Source: Candidatus Aminicenantes bacterium
GTDB taxonomy: Bacteria; Acidobacteriota; Aminicenantia; Aminicenantales; UBA4085
Length of the DNA stretch: 46,443 bases
Assembly: GCA_026393855.1 (NCBI GenBank)
Contig: JAPKZJ010000100.1
Coordinates: 1-46,443 of the forward strand
Reading direction: 5' to 3'
The stretch's first letter is position 1. Each line of letters opens with the position of its first letter. Below, one piece after another: positions 17,036 through 25,391 of this stretch. The notes under the pieces are model-generated. The model was not told the DNA's origin. It saw only the letters and a program-made list of their open reading frames with translations, and searched no databases. The position numbers and the translations under genes were made by a program.

Positions 17036-19051
17036 TTAATAAGATTTGATCCGGAGGTTCGATTCGGGATAGGCCAGCCGGGCTTCGCCGCCGGTCCGGC
17101 GGATGATCGTGCCGTCCGTTTCGATATGAGTCGGCCGGTCTTCGGGTTGGGGGGCCATCTCCAGCTCCAAACGGGCGCCCCGGAAGCCCAAGTCGGCCCG
17201 CACCGGCCCCAGGCCAGGCCACAGGCGCGGCCGGACCGTCAAGCCGTCCTCTTCGGGCCGCACTCCGAGCATATGATGGACGAACAAGTGGATGAGCTCG
17301 GCCCAGGTCCAGGGAATGATGCCGACCTGGGGGAAAGGCGGCGACAACCGGCGGCCGTAGAACTCGAACCACGATCCGGCGGCGGCGCCGGGGACCGAGT
17401 CCATCCAGGCCAGGACGCGCTGGACGGTCGCGAAATCGCCGGTCTCGACCGAGGCCCGGGCGATGAACAGCGACGGGAACGGCCACGGCCCCGCGGAGTC
17501 GGGCTCGGAAGTGAAATGGTAACGGCCGTAGCCGCCCCCCGTCCAGGCCTGATCCCAAAGAGTTTCCAGCGAGGCGAGAGTCAGCGCGGCCAGCGGGGAT
17601 TCCGGAGGCACCAGGCCGAAGACGATCGGCAGGGCGGCCGAAGTGTCCGGGTTGAGATAGTGGACCGGTTCGGCGGCCAGCGGGACGGCGGCAGGCAGTC
17701 CCGCGTCCGGCAAGGGGACGATCGTCTCCTGAGTTTTCCCATCCAGTCCGCGCCGCTTGATGAAGCCGCGATTGTCGACCATCCGGAAGACGCGGTCTTC
17801 GAGCATGGCCTTGCGAAGGCGGGCGCTTTCGGCCATCCAGCGGGCGGCCTCCTCGCCCCGGCCGGTCAGCCGGGCCAGGACGGCACCCGCTTCCAGCCCG
17901 GCCGCTGTGGCGGCCTGGTGGATGAGCTCGATGCCCGGCTCGATCCCGTGAGCGCGGTGCCGCTCCCAGAACTCCCGCCGATTTGTAAGCAGGCCCGACG
18001 GGGCGTGGCGAAAGACCGGGAGGAGCGGGAACTCGGCCGCGGCCTTGATCTTGGCCCAGCGGCTCCGGATGAGATCCAGGTCCCCGGTCCAGAGGGCGTA
18101 CTGTTTCAAGCCCAGCAACAGAAAGCCGTTCTGGTCGAGCTCGACCTCGTCGGGATCGCGGCGAACGCTGGAATCGACCGTATCGCCTTCCGGCGTCACG
18201 AAGCGGTCCAACAGCCGGGCAAACATAGTCCGAGCCCGCCGGCGCTCGCCGATCATGGCCAAGGCCGCGGCGACGACCGCCTGGTCGCGAAGCCACTCGC
18301 GGTTGTACTGCCAGAGGCTGCCGTCCACCCGGCCCGAAGCGGAAACCAGGGCGGGGAGCTGATGCTTGGCGGCCCGGAAGAACCGGTCCAGCCGCGCCTC
18401 GCCGAACGAGATGGAGGCCAGGGATTTCCAATAAGCCCGGGCGGGCGCTTCATCCGGAGGATCGTCCAGGACGGCCATCCGGATGCCGGTCCGGGCCTCA
18501 TCCAGGCTGTAGCTCAAAACCGCGCGGGCCGTGCCGTCGGCCCGAAGCGTGGGGACCGCGACGATCATCGAGCCGGGGACGCCGGTCCGAATCCGGGGCA
18601 CGCCGCGGCGGCGGGACAGCCCCCGGACGGAGATTTCGCGGATCAGCATGGGAGCTTCGGGATCGGGGCAAAAGAACGACTCGACCGCCTGCAAGCCGCC
18701 GGTCTTCCAGACCGCGCGCACGGCCGGGATCCCGTCGCGATCCTCCCAGGCGACTCGCAGCCCCGCCGCAGCCGGGCGAAAGCGCTTGCCGTCGGCCTCG
18801 ATTTCCAGCATCGTCCCCGTCAAGCCCGCCTCCGGATCCATGGTCAACGCTTCGCGCTTCTTCCCGAGGCGTTCGGGGTCCATGATCAGAAGCCCCAGCG
18901 CAGATCCCTCCCCGGCCGGAGAGAACTGGACAGCCGCCTGAATGCGGCCGTTGCCCAGGAAAAAATAGCCGGCCTCCCGAAGCCGGGTACGGACATCGGC
19001 GGGCCCGATGGCGGGGTCGTCGTCGTAATAGTGTTCTTTGACGTCGATCAT
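17036..19051 (-). CDS. Six-hairpin (alpha/alpha)6 glycosidase, GH15/GH63-like
   Basis: A 671-residue cytoplasmic-looking protein without a signal peptide. The ATG at 19051 (MIDVKEHYYDDDP) has GGGGAG five bases upstream; a longer in-frame reading to 19531 overlaps the Yip1-like gene and is rejected. The N-terminal ~250 residues are beta-rich; from about residue 280 there is a six-hairpin toroid with SLWQYNREWLRDQAVV (a W.Y.R...RD.A signature shared with glucoamylase and GH63-like enzymes), VELDQNGFLLLGL, GIELIHQAATAAGLEAG, and the late SWFEFYGRRLSPPF block. The family is not certain: glucoamylase, mannosylglycerate hydrolase-like or debranching-enzyme-like are alternatives. MFS and DUF985 neighbours are consistent with intracellular oligosaccharide handling. 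Confidence 0.75.
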   Translation of the reverse strand: MIDVKEHYYDDDPAIGPADVRTRLREAGYFFLGNGRIQAAVQFSPAGEGSALGLLIMDPERLGKKREALTMDPEAGLTGTMLEIEADGKRFRPAAAGLRVAWEDRDGIPAVRAVWKTGGLQAVESFFCPDPEAPMLIREISVRGLSRRRGVPRIRTGVPGSMIVAVPTLRADGTARAVLSYSLDEARTGIRMAVLDDPPDEAPARAYWKSLASISFGEARLDRFFRAAKHQLPALVSASGRVDGSLWQYNREWLRDQAVVAAALAMIGERRRARTMFARLLDRFVTPEGDTVDSSVRRDPDEVELDQNGFLLLGLKQYALWTGDLDLIRSRWAKIKAAAEFPLLPVFRHAPSGLLTNRREFWERHRAHGIEPGIELIHQAATAAGLEAGAVLARLTGRGEEAARWMAESARLRKAMLEDRVFRMVDNRGFIKRRGLDGKTQETIVPLPDAGLPAAVPLAAEPVHYLNPDTSAALPIVFGLVPPESPLAALTLASLETLWDQAWTGGGYGRYHFTSEPDSAGPWPFPSLFIARASVETGDFATVQRVLAWMDSVPGAAAGSWFEFYGRRLSPPFPQVGIIPWTWAELIHLFVHHMLGVRPEEDGLTVRPRLWPGLGPVRADLGFRGARLELEMAPQPEDRPTHIETDGTIIRRTGGEARLAYPESNLRIKSY

Positions 19052-19089
19052 GTTCTCCCCGATCGAAGCGGCGTCGGCGCGTTCGCCGT

Positions 19090-19710
19090 TCAGCGTATGA
19101 AGACGATGAGGAAGCCCAGAAAAATGAATCCGGCGGCCAGGCCGGCGCCGGCGGCGCGGATCCATCCCACCCGCCGGGCCGATCGCACGGCCAGGACGCT
19201 CAAGACGATCAGCCAGGCGGCGGCCAAGATCGGGTATCCGAAGGCGACGGCCTGCTCGATCCCGGGCCCGGTCGTGAGAGCCATGATCTCCTCCTGGGAA
19301 CCGCCCAAGGCCAGAAAGACGGCCAAGGCGGCGGCGAAGAACCAGATTACGATCAGCGGAACGGCCAGAGCCGGAGCTAGGACCGCCAGCATCCCCTCGA
19401 ATGTCCCCTGGCTGCGGCGCCGGCTGAGCAAATAGGCGGCGCCGGCGGCGGCCAGCCAGGCCAAAAAGAACACGGGCAGAGCGAAAAAAGCTTGCAGGGC
19501 GTAATAGTTGTCGGGCGAGAATACGAGGCAAGGCGGAGCGGTGATCAAGGCCCCGGCAGCTGCCAGTCCGGCTGAGGTCAGGGCATAGAGAGCGCCGACG
19601 GCGAGGAGAGTCCGGGCGCCCGAAGCCAAGCCGCGAGGCTCGGTCGCCAGGGTCCGAAAAGTCCGCCCGGGCCGGGCGGCGATGCCGATGATCATGGCTC
19701 CGGTGGTCAT
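19090..19710 (-). CDS. Yip1-family-like membrane protein
   Basis: A 206-residue inner-membrane protein with five hydrophobic segments (LLAVGALYALTSAGLAAAG, FALPVFFLAWLAAAGAAYLL, MLAVLAPALAVPLIVIWFF, YPILAAAWLIVLSVLAV, AGAGLAAGFIFLGFLIVFI). The N-terminal cytoplasmic segment contains PGRTFRTLATEP, the characteristic opening of bacterial Yip1-domain proteins. It begins 4 bases after the DUF1846 stop; an internal ATG at 19695 with GGAG very close upstream is an alternative. Yip1-like proteins in bacteria have no settled role, so the function is unknown. Confidence 0.75.
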   Translation of the reverse strand: MTTGAMIIGIAARPGRTFRTLATEPRGLASGARTLLAVGALYALTSAGLAAAGALITAPPCLVFSPDNYYALQAFFALPVFFLAWLAAAGAAYLLSRRRSQGTFEGMLAVLAPALAVPLIVIWFFAAALAVFLALGGSQEEIMALTTGPGIEQAVAFGYPILAAAWLIVLSVLAVRSARRVGWIRAAGAGLAAGFIFLGFLIVFIR

Positions 19711-19714
19711 GGCG

Positions 19715-21232
19715 TCAGGCCGTGAACAGATTCTTGCCCGCGAAGTTCGGGTCGCTGGTCAGGCTCAAGCCGAGCCGGCGCAGCCCGGACTCGTCGCCGG
19801 GCGTCGGGATGTGGGTCATGTGGACATCCGCGCCGCGCAGATCCTTGAGCTTTTCCAGGGCCATCTGGGCCGTGGGGTTGGCGGCGGCGGTGATGCTCAG
19901 CCCGATCAGGACCTCCTCGACGTCAAGGTTGGCGTTCTTGGCCCCGAGAATGTTTTCCTTGAGCCGGGATACGGCGTCCAGGACGGATGTCGAGATCAGG
20001 GGCATGGCGTCGGGGACGCCGGCCAGCCGCTTGATGGCGTTCAGGACCAGGCTCGACCCGGCGTGCATGAGGGGCGAGTTCTTGCCCGTGACGATCGAGC
20101 CGTCGGGGAGCTCCAGGGCCGCTCCGACGAACACGCCCTTGTGGCCCTTGCCCGAAGCCTGGGCTTCCGCGGCCGCCCGCCGGGCCGGCTCCACGACCTT
20201 GCGGTCCTCGGGCCGGGTCTTCATCTCCCGCATGATCAGCTCGGCCCGCTCGACCGTCTCCTTGTCGCACAGGCCCATGGCGTATTCGCACTGGTAACGG
20301 AAGAACCGCCGGATGAGCTCCTGCAGGGCGGCCTCGCGGACCGCCGCGTCGTCGATGATGCCGAACCCGGCCCGGTTGACCCCCATGTCGGTGGGCGACT
20401 TGTACATCGCCTCGCCGCCGGTGATCTTCTCCAGGATGCGGCGCAGGACGGGGAAGACCTCGACGTCGCGATTGTAGTTGATGGCCACCTGGCCGTGGGC
20501 CTCCAGGTGGAACGGATCGACCAGGTTGAAGTCGCGCAGGTCGGCGGTGGCCGCCTCGTAGGCCACGTTGACGGGATGCTTGAGGGGCAGGTTCCAGATC
20601 GGGAATGTCTCGAACTTGGCGTAGCCCGACTTCATCCCCCGCCGCCAGTCGTGGTAGAGCTGGGACAGGCAGGTGGCCAGCTTGCCGCTGCCGGGCCCGG
20701 GGCCGGTGACGACGACCAGCGGCTTATGCGTCTCGATGGGCTCGTTGGCGCCGTAGCCCGCGTCGCTGACGATCATGTCCACGTCGGTCGGGTAGCCCTT
20801 GGTGAAGCCGTGGGTGTAGACCCGCAGGCCGCGCCGCTCCAGCTTGTTCTTGAAGACGCGGGCCGAAGGCTGGTTCTCGAAGCGGGTGATGACCACCCCG
20901 TTGACTTCCACCCCCCACTCGGCCAGGTCGTCGATGAGCTTGAGGGCGTCGACGTCGTAGGTGATCCCGAAGTCGGCCCGGATCTTCTTGCGCTCGATAT
21001 CGCCGGCAAAGATGCAGAGCAGGATGTCGGCCTGGTCTTTCAGCTTCTGCAGGAGGCGCATCTTGACGTTGGGATCGAAGCCGGGCAGGACCCGGGAGGC
21101 ATGCATATCGAACAGAACTTTGCCGCCGAATTCGAGGTAGAGCTTGTTTTCGAATTGGGCCACGCGCTCGAGGATGGCGGCGGTCTGTTCACGGAGATAC
21201 TTGTCGTTGTCGAACCCGATGCGTGCCGGCAA
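19715..21232 (-). CDS. DUF1846 family protein
   Basis: A 505-residue cytoplasmic protein matching DUF1846 from the first residues: GFDNDKYLREQ, NKLYLEFGGK, DMHASRVLPGFDP and VVITRFENQPSAR. A P-loop-like GPGPGSGK is at 167-174, followed by LATCLSQLYHDW. The C-terminal half contains NRAGFGIIDD, MGLCDKETVERAE and GKNSPLMHAGSS. Family length is about 500 residues, so it is full length. DUF1846 has structures, but I know of no agreed reaction; the GPGPGSGK loop suggests a nucleotide or phosphate site. As the first gene of the six-gene operon it may set the theme, but this cannot be decided from sequence. Confidence 0.88.
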   Translation of the reverse strand: MPARIGFDNDKYLREQTAAILERVAQFENKLYLEFGGKVLFDMHASRVLPGFDPNVKMRLLQKLKDQADILLCIFAGDIERKKIRADFGITYDVDALKLIDDLAEWGVEVNGVVITRFENQPSARVFKNKLERRGLRVYTHGFTKGYPTDVDMIVSDAGYGANEPIETHKPLVVVTGPGPGSGKLATCLSQLYHDWRRGMKSGYAKFETFPIWNLPLKHPVNVAYEAATADLRDFNLVDPFHLEAHGQVAINYNRDVEVFPVLRRILEKITGGEAMYKSPTDMGVNRAGFGIIDDAAVREAALQELIRRFFRYQCEYAMGLCDKETVERAELIMREMKTRPEDRKVVEPARRAAAEAQASGKGHKGVFVGAALELPDGSIVTGKNSPLMHAGSSLVLNAIKRLAGVPDAMPLISTSVLDAVSRLKENILGAKNANLDVEEVLIGLSITAAANPTAQMALEKLKDLRGADVHMTHIPTPGDESGLRRLGLSLTSDPNFAGKNLFTA

Positions 21233-21333
21233 ATTAGCCTCCTGCTTCCGGCCGGTAAAAGCCGGCTTGAAGCGGACCCATTCTAGCCGAGGCGGGAGAA
21301 GGGGTCAACGCCGCCCGACGGCGCCGCGGCCGA

Positions 21334-21362
21334 TTGCCCGCCGCGTCGCCATCCCGTATACT
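21334..21362 (+). promoter_or_regulatory. Sigma70-type promoter upstream of the acyl-ACP thioesterase
   Basis: TTGCCC (21334-21339) and TATACT (21357-21362) are separated by 17 bases. The same -35 (TTGCCC, also 17 spacing) occurs upstream of the gene at 22357. The resulting leader is about 135 bases long and contains a palindromic repeat (21399-21435). Confidence 0.5.
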
Positions 21363-21398
21363 GTGGCCTCGTCGCCGGAACGGTTGGGATTCCCTCTC

Positions 21399-21435
21399 CG
21401 TCGTTGCGAGCGACTCCCGGGAGCGCGGCAACCCC
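21399..21435 (+). repeat. Short palindromic intergenic repeat (CGTCGTTGCGAG type)
   Basis: CCGTCGTTGCGAGCGA (21399-21414) leads into TCCCGGGA at the centre and then AGCGCGGCAACCCC. TTGC/GCAA and GCG/CGC arms pair around the TCCCGGGA core. It resembles the widespread family of bacterial intergenic palindromes that read CGTCATTGCGAG...GCAATC. It lies in the leader of the thioesterase gene. No function is implied beyond a hairpin. Confidence 0.5.
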
Positions 21436-21503
21436 TCTCTCCACGAGTTGGCCCGGCGCCCAAAATCGAGCGGGATCGGCACCCCAAATTCGGGAGGCAA
21501 GTG

Positions 21504-22250
21504 ATGGTCGAGACGATTCACCGAAAAACATTCAACGTTCGGAACATCGACATCGACGGCAGCGGCCTCATCCACCCCATTTCGTTCATCGACTATATCC
21601 TGGAGGCCGCCGGCGAACATGCCGGGCTGGGGGGCTTGGCCGTGACCGACCTGTTCCGCAAGGGCTTGACCTGGGTCCTATCGCGTTTCCATATCGAGTT
21701 TCGGCGCTACCCGGTATGGGGCAGGGACGTTGTGATCGAGACCTGGCCGTCGGGCCGCCAGCCCCTCTACGCGGTCCGCGATTACGTCATCACCGACGCG
21801 GACGGTCCCCTGGCCCTGGCCACGTCATCCTGGCTCATCGTCGACCTCAAGACCCGGCGCCCGGCCAGGACGGCCGAGCACCTGGAAGGATTCCCTTTAC
21901 TCGAAAAGCGCGCCCTGGACGACGACTTCGCCGCCCTCCCCGCCTTGGGCCGGGAGGACGGGCGCAAGGAATTTCCCGTCTTTTTCTCCGACATCGACCT
22001 CAACCGCCATGTCACGGCGTCCGTCTACATGCACCGGGCCATGGAGACGGTCCCCGACGAGATCCTGTTCCATCGCCGCCCGGCCTCGCTCGAGGTCAAC
22101 TTCCGCGGCGAGGCCTTTTACGGCGACCGCCTCCTGAGCCGGATCGAACAGCTCGAGGGCGGCGAGCCCGTCCGCTTCCTGCATCGGCTGTCCCGGGCCG
22201 CCGACGACAAGGAGCTGACTCTCCTGCGGACTTCCTGGTCCGAGCTTTAA
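21504..22250 (+). CDS. Acyl-ACP thioesterase (FatA/FatB-like double hotdog)
   Basis: A 248-residue enzyme that releases fatty acids from acyl carrier protein. The fold is a tandem hotdog: the N-terminal half contains SFIDYILEAAGEHAG and LTWVLSRFHIEFRRYP.WG, and the C-terminal half contains FFSDIDLNRHVTASVYM, where Asp165, Asn167 and His169 match the conserved D.N.H of this family. ATG 21504 is used because GGGAGG ends six bases upstream; a GTG three bases earlier and a longer in-frame extension to 21144 are not supported. It sits alone behind its own promoter, divergent from the DUF1846 operon. Cytoplasmic. Chain-length preference is unknown. Confidence 0.85.
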   Translation: MVETIHRKTFNVRNIDIDGSGLIHPISFIDYILEAAGEHAGLGGLAVTDLFRKGLTWVLSRFHIEFRRYPVWGRDVVIETWPSGRQPLYAVRDYVITDADGPLALATSSWLIVDLKTRRPARTAEHLEGFPLLEKRALDDDFAALPALGREDGRKEFPVFFSDIDLNRHVTASVYMHRAMETVPDEILFHRRPASLEVNFRGEAFYGDRLLSRIEQLEGGEPVRFLHRLSRAADDKELTLLRTSWSEL

Positions 22251-22282
22251 GCGCGCCCGGCCGACCTTTCGAAGACCTGCCG

Positions 22283-22311
22283 TTGCCCTGGGGCCTCCGG
22301 CCGCATATAAT
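22283..22311 (+). promoter_or_regulatory. Sigma70-type promoter of the double-hydrolase gene
   Basis: TTGCCC (22283-22288) and a perfect TATAAT (22306-22311) are separated by 17 bases, 46 bases before the ATG at 22357. GGAGGA precedes the start. Confidence 0.68.
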
Positions 22312-22356
22312 TGCCCCGGCTCGAATAAACCCTGTCCGCCATGGAGGACTGATCCC

Positions 22357-24954
22357 ATGACCAAAGCCGGACGATTCCTCGCCCTCCCGCTCCTCGTCCT
22401 CGCCGCGATCGGCGCCGTCGGGATGTCCGCCGGGCAGGCCCAGGCCTCCCCCGCCGTCGTCCCCGCCCCACCCGCCGCACCGGCTCTCGGCGAAGCCCTG
22501 TCCTATCTCGATCCGGCCATCCTCTCGCCCGACGAGCATGGACTTCTTCTCGTCTCTTCGCACGCCGGGAGCCTCCGCGGGCGTTTCAACGTCCCGGTCC
22601 TGCGGAAGCTCCTCGACCCCGTGCGCCGGGGCATGACCCTTGTTGTCCTCGACCAGGAATACGCCCTGGATCGTTCCGGCTTGGATTGGCTGCCCGCGCC
22701 GCTGCGCGTCGAAAACCGCCGCGAGAGGATGTTCGACCCGGCCGGATTCCTTTGCCTGCCGAAGATCGAGGATGCCGAAATCCTGCAGCAGAGCTTCCTG
22801 CCGAGCTCGGGCTGGGATATCGCGGCGAACGGCGCGGCGGCCGAACTGACCCTAAGCCGCGGCCGGGTCATTCTTCTTCAAGCCAGGCTTCTTGACCGCC
22901 TGCAGATTCCAGCGGCTTCCGCCGCCCTCGAGATCGTCCTGACCTCGGGGGGACGGGACAAGCCGGTCGTGGTCGTCGACGCCGGGACGGGAGGCGCCGA
23001 CGAGGCCTCGACGGCCGTGACCGATTTCATGGCCGCCCGCGGCATCCCCTTCCTGACCCTGGGCCAGGTCATCGCGGCCAAACAGGGCGAAAGCGCCGAC
23101 AAGCCCTTCCCGGCCCGATTGGACGACGACGACCTTCTGGGCTCGCTGGGCTTGCGCGGCGATCAGATGGCCAACGCCTTCCTGGAAAAGAAGGTCAAGG
23201 CGGCGGCGGCTTTACCCGCGCCGGCCACGAGAGAGGAATTCGAGAAGAGGCGGGCGGCCGCCCGGCCCGAGCTCTTGAAGGATCTCGGCCTCGATCCCCT
23301 GCCCAAGCGCACCCCGCTCAAGGCCCGGGTCACCGGCGTCCTGCCGCGGCGGGGCTATCGCATCGAGAAGGTCGTCTTCGAAAGCCGGCCCGGATTTTCC
23401 GTCACCGCCCACCTCTATGTCCCCGACGGCGCCGCCGGGCGCAAGCTGCCCGTCATCGTCAACCCGCATGGGCACTGGGGCTATAAGAAGAACGAGCCGA
23501 CGGTGCAATCGCGGCTGATCGGCCAGGTCCTCCACGGCTACCTGGCCATCGTCGTCGATTCGCCCGGATTCAGCTTCGAGGGCGACAAGCGCATCGAGCG
23601 CCGCGAGGCCGGCACGCACGATGATCTGCGCCTGATCCTTGGCTCCCAGAACGCGACCAGCGTCTACGTCTGGGACCTCGTCCGGACGCTGGACTATCTG
23701 GCCACCCGGCCCGAGGCGGACATGACCCGGATCGGGCTGACCGGGGCGTCGGGCGGAGGCCTGGCCACGATGTGGGCCTTCGCCGCCGAGCCGCGCTTCA
23801 CCTGCGCCGCCAGTGTCGTCTATGCCAGCAGCCTCGAGATCAACCCCAACAACGGCTGCCTCTGCAACCACGTCCCCGGCTCACTCGGGCTGGGCGACCG
23901 GGCCGACGTCATCGCCGTGCGAGCTCCCGCGCCCATCCTGATCATCGGGGCCGAGGAGGATGTCGAATTCCCGGCGGCCGGCATGCGGCTCACCGACGAG
24001 AAGCTTCGCCGGCTATGGGGGCTTTTCGGCAAGTCCGAGGACGCCTGGCTGCGGATGTTTCCGGGCGGCCACGACTACAGCCGGCCGATGCGCGAGACTG
24101 CGCTCGGCTTCTTCGACAAATATCTCCGCGGCGTCGGCGACGGCGCCCCGGTCCCTGAACCGGCTTTTGAGACCGAGCCCCCGAATTCGCCCGAGCTGTT
24201 CGTCCTGGCCGTTCCGCCCGCCAAAGCCACGACCATGCGGGATATCGCCAGGGGCATGTTCGACCGCTCCCCCAAAGACAAGTCGCCCATGGCCTATATC
24301 CGATTGAACGGCGGCCTTCCAACGGCTGTACCAACCGAACCCAAGCGGCTGGATGAAAACGGGGGCAAGATCCGAGCCGTCTTCGACTCCGAGCCGGGGC
24401 TTACGCTCCCGGCCCTTCTTTGGCCGGCCGAGGGAAGGCCGAAGGCTCTCGTCGTCCTGGTCGGGGAGAAAGGCAAAGCCGCCGCGGTCGACGAATTTCC
24501 GATCGGCCGCCTGATCAAAGCGGGGATCTCCTGCCTGGCCGTCGATCCGCGCGGCATCGGGGAGGTCAAGGGGATCGAGCTGCGCTACACGACCTACCTC
24601 GGCCAGGCGCCGGCGTTCGGCATGGGCTGGGACATCGCCCGGGCCGCGGCCGCCTTCGCGCCGGCGGGGATTCCGGTCGCCGTGGTCGGGCGCGGCCCCG
24701 CGGCCGGCCAAGCCGCGATGGCCGCCGCCCTGATCGAGCCGCGCATCGGTTTTGCGGCGGGATTGGCCACGCTGGAAACCTACGCCGACGCCTTCCGCGA
24801 CGACGTCCCCCCGCTGGCTATCCAGCCCCGGGCCAATTACGCTCCGCCGCTCAAATCGCTGCGGAAGGCGATCCGGGCCGAGACCGTCTGGAGCTTCCTG
24901 GGCCGGCCCGAGCCGGACTGGCTTTCCTCCCTGCTCGATTGGGCCGGGAAATAA
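22357..24954 (+). CDS. Large secreted protein with two alpha/beta-hydrolase-like domains
   Basis: An 865-residue exported protein with signal peptide (residues 1-30, ending near AGQAQA). Residues ~45-250 form a Rossmann-like N-domain (HGLLLVSSHAGSL, MTLVVLDQEYAL, PVVVVDAGTGG). From ~290 to ~600 is an acetyl-xylan-esterase/dienelactone-hydrolase-type domain with nucleophile Ser465 in GASGGG, acid Asp535 in GAEEDVEF and His572 in PGGHDYS. From ~685 onward a second alpha/beta-hydrolase fold recurs (ALVVLVGEKGK, LAVDPRGIGEVKG), but its elbow reads VGRGPAAG, with Gly780 at the nucleophile position, so it is likely inactive. Substrate unknown; probably acts on an esterified polysaccharide or peptide outside the cytoplasm. 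The gene stands alone behind its own promoter. Confidence 0.82.
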   Translation: MTKAGRFLALPLLVLAAIGAVGMSAGQAQASPAVVPAPPAAPALGEALSYLDPAILSPDEHGLLLVSSHAGSLRGRFNVPVLRKLLDPVRRGMTLVVLDQEYALDRSGLDWLPAPLRVENRRERMFDPAGFLCLPKIEDAEILQQSFLPSSGWDIAANGAAAELTLSRGRVILLQARLLDRLQIPAASAALEIVLTSGGRDKPVVVVDAGTGGADEASTAVTDFMAARGIPFLTLGQVIAAKQGESADKPFPARLDDDDLLGSLGLRGDQMANAFLEKKVKAAAALPAPATREEFEKRRAAARPELLKDLGLDPLPKRTPLKARVTGVLPRRGYRIEKVVFESRPGFSVTAHLYVPDGAAGRKLPVIVNPHGHWGYKKNEPTVQSRLIGQVLHGYLAIVVDSPGFSFEGDKRIERREAGTHDDLRLILGSQNATSVYVWDLVRTLDYLATRPEADMTRIGLTGASGGGLATMWAFAAEPRFTCAASVVYASSLEINPNNGCLCNHVPGSLGLGDRADVIAVRAPAPILIIGAEEDVEFPAAGMRLTDEKLRRLWGLFGKSEDAWLRMFPGGHDYSRPMRETALGFFDKYLRGVGDGAPVPEPAFETEPPNSPELFVLAVPPAKATTMRDIARGMFDRSPKDKSPMAYIRLNGGLPTAVPTEPKRLDENGGKIRAVFDSEPGLTLPALLWPAEGRPKALVVLVGEKGKAAAVDEFPIGRLIKAGISCLAVDPRGIGEVKGIELRYTTYLGQAPAFGMGWDIARAAAAFAPAGIPVAVVGRGPAAGQAAMAAALIEPRIGFAAGLATLETYADAFRDDVPPLAIQPRANYAPPLKSLRKAIRAETVWSFLGRPEPDWLSSLLDWAGK

Positions 24955-25153
24955 AAGGATCATCTCCTATCTCCGGGAAAAATGCGTGGACAGGGGTATC
25001 GGCCAACGGCGAAATCGCGAGGCCGGCGCCTTTTTCCACAACTCTCTGAGGGAACCTGGCTCTAGCCGGGCGCCGAGGGCTGATTGAGCACGCGACCATC
25101 TATCGGAATCGAAATGGAGTGGGGATGCCGCCAAGACCGGGCGATCTGGAATG

Positions 25154-25206
25154 CGCAGTTCCGCCCTCGCGGGGACCGTCGAAGCGACGTCCCGACGAGG
25201 ACTGCG
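25154..25206. repeat. Imperfect 53-nt palindrome
   Basis: Outer arms CGCAGT (25154-25159) and ACTGCG (25201-25206), then CCTCGCGGGGACCGTCG (25165-25181) against CGACGTCCCGACGAGG (25185-25200), around an AAG loop. Two bases are unpaired on the longer arm. Resembles REP-like intergenic palindromes. Confidence 0.5.
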
Positions 25207-25238
25207 AAGCGCGGAGGCGCCGATGGAATTCTTATCTT

Positions 25239-25322
25239 CCGAAGGCACCTGACACTTTTAATTTTATTGATATCACCTCCCCATCCCCTCCTTCAAAGGA
25301 GGGAGTCGGTCAGCGCCTTCGG
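25239..25322. repeat. 84-bp terminal-inverted-repeat element, copy A
   Basis: The ends CCGAAGGCACCTGAC (25239-25253) and GTCAGCGCCTTCGG (25309-25322) are inverted repeats with one gap and one substitution. Inside are an A/T-rich block TTTTATTGATAT, a C-rich block, and a hairpin CCCTCCTT (25286-25293) - CA - AAGGAGGG (25296-25303). Copy B at 30328-30411 has the same length and the same order of parts. No coding capacity; MITE-like or REP-like. Confidence 0.55.
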
Positions 25323-25391
25323 CTGCATGTGGCGAGGCGAGGCCGAAGCCGCCGGGCCGATACCCCTGGCCGCGTTTCCCGGAGATGGGAG

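Larger units (their letters stand above)
24955..25391. other. 437-bp intergenic region with palindromes and repeat elements
   Basis: No convincing gene. It contains a 53-nt imperfect hairpin (25154-25206), an 84-bp terminal-inverted-repeat element (25239-25322), and lower GC near 25255-25275 than the surroundings. The in-frame extension of the next gene upstream to 25119 crosses these repeats and is judged non-coding. I see no promoter close to consensus; GGAGATGGGAG at 25381-25391 is the ribosome-binding site of the next gene. Confidence 0.6.

Noticed and set aside
16191-18431. 746-residue minus-strand reading frame
   Set aside because: Shadow in another frame of the MFS and glycosidase genes.
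16646-19435. 929-residue plus-strand reading frame opposite the glycosidase
   Set aside because: Proline/arginine/glycine-rich shadow with no family motif; the minus strand carries the real genes.
19682-21286. 534-residue plus-strand reading frame opposite DUF1846
   Set aside because: Antisense shadow; the DUF1846 frame has motifs along its length.
25119-25391. N-terminal extension of the URO-D-like protein
   Set aside because: Crosses two palindromic elements, has no family similarity; ATG 25392 has a ribosome-binding site.
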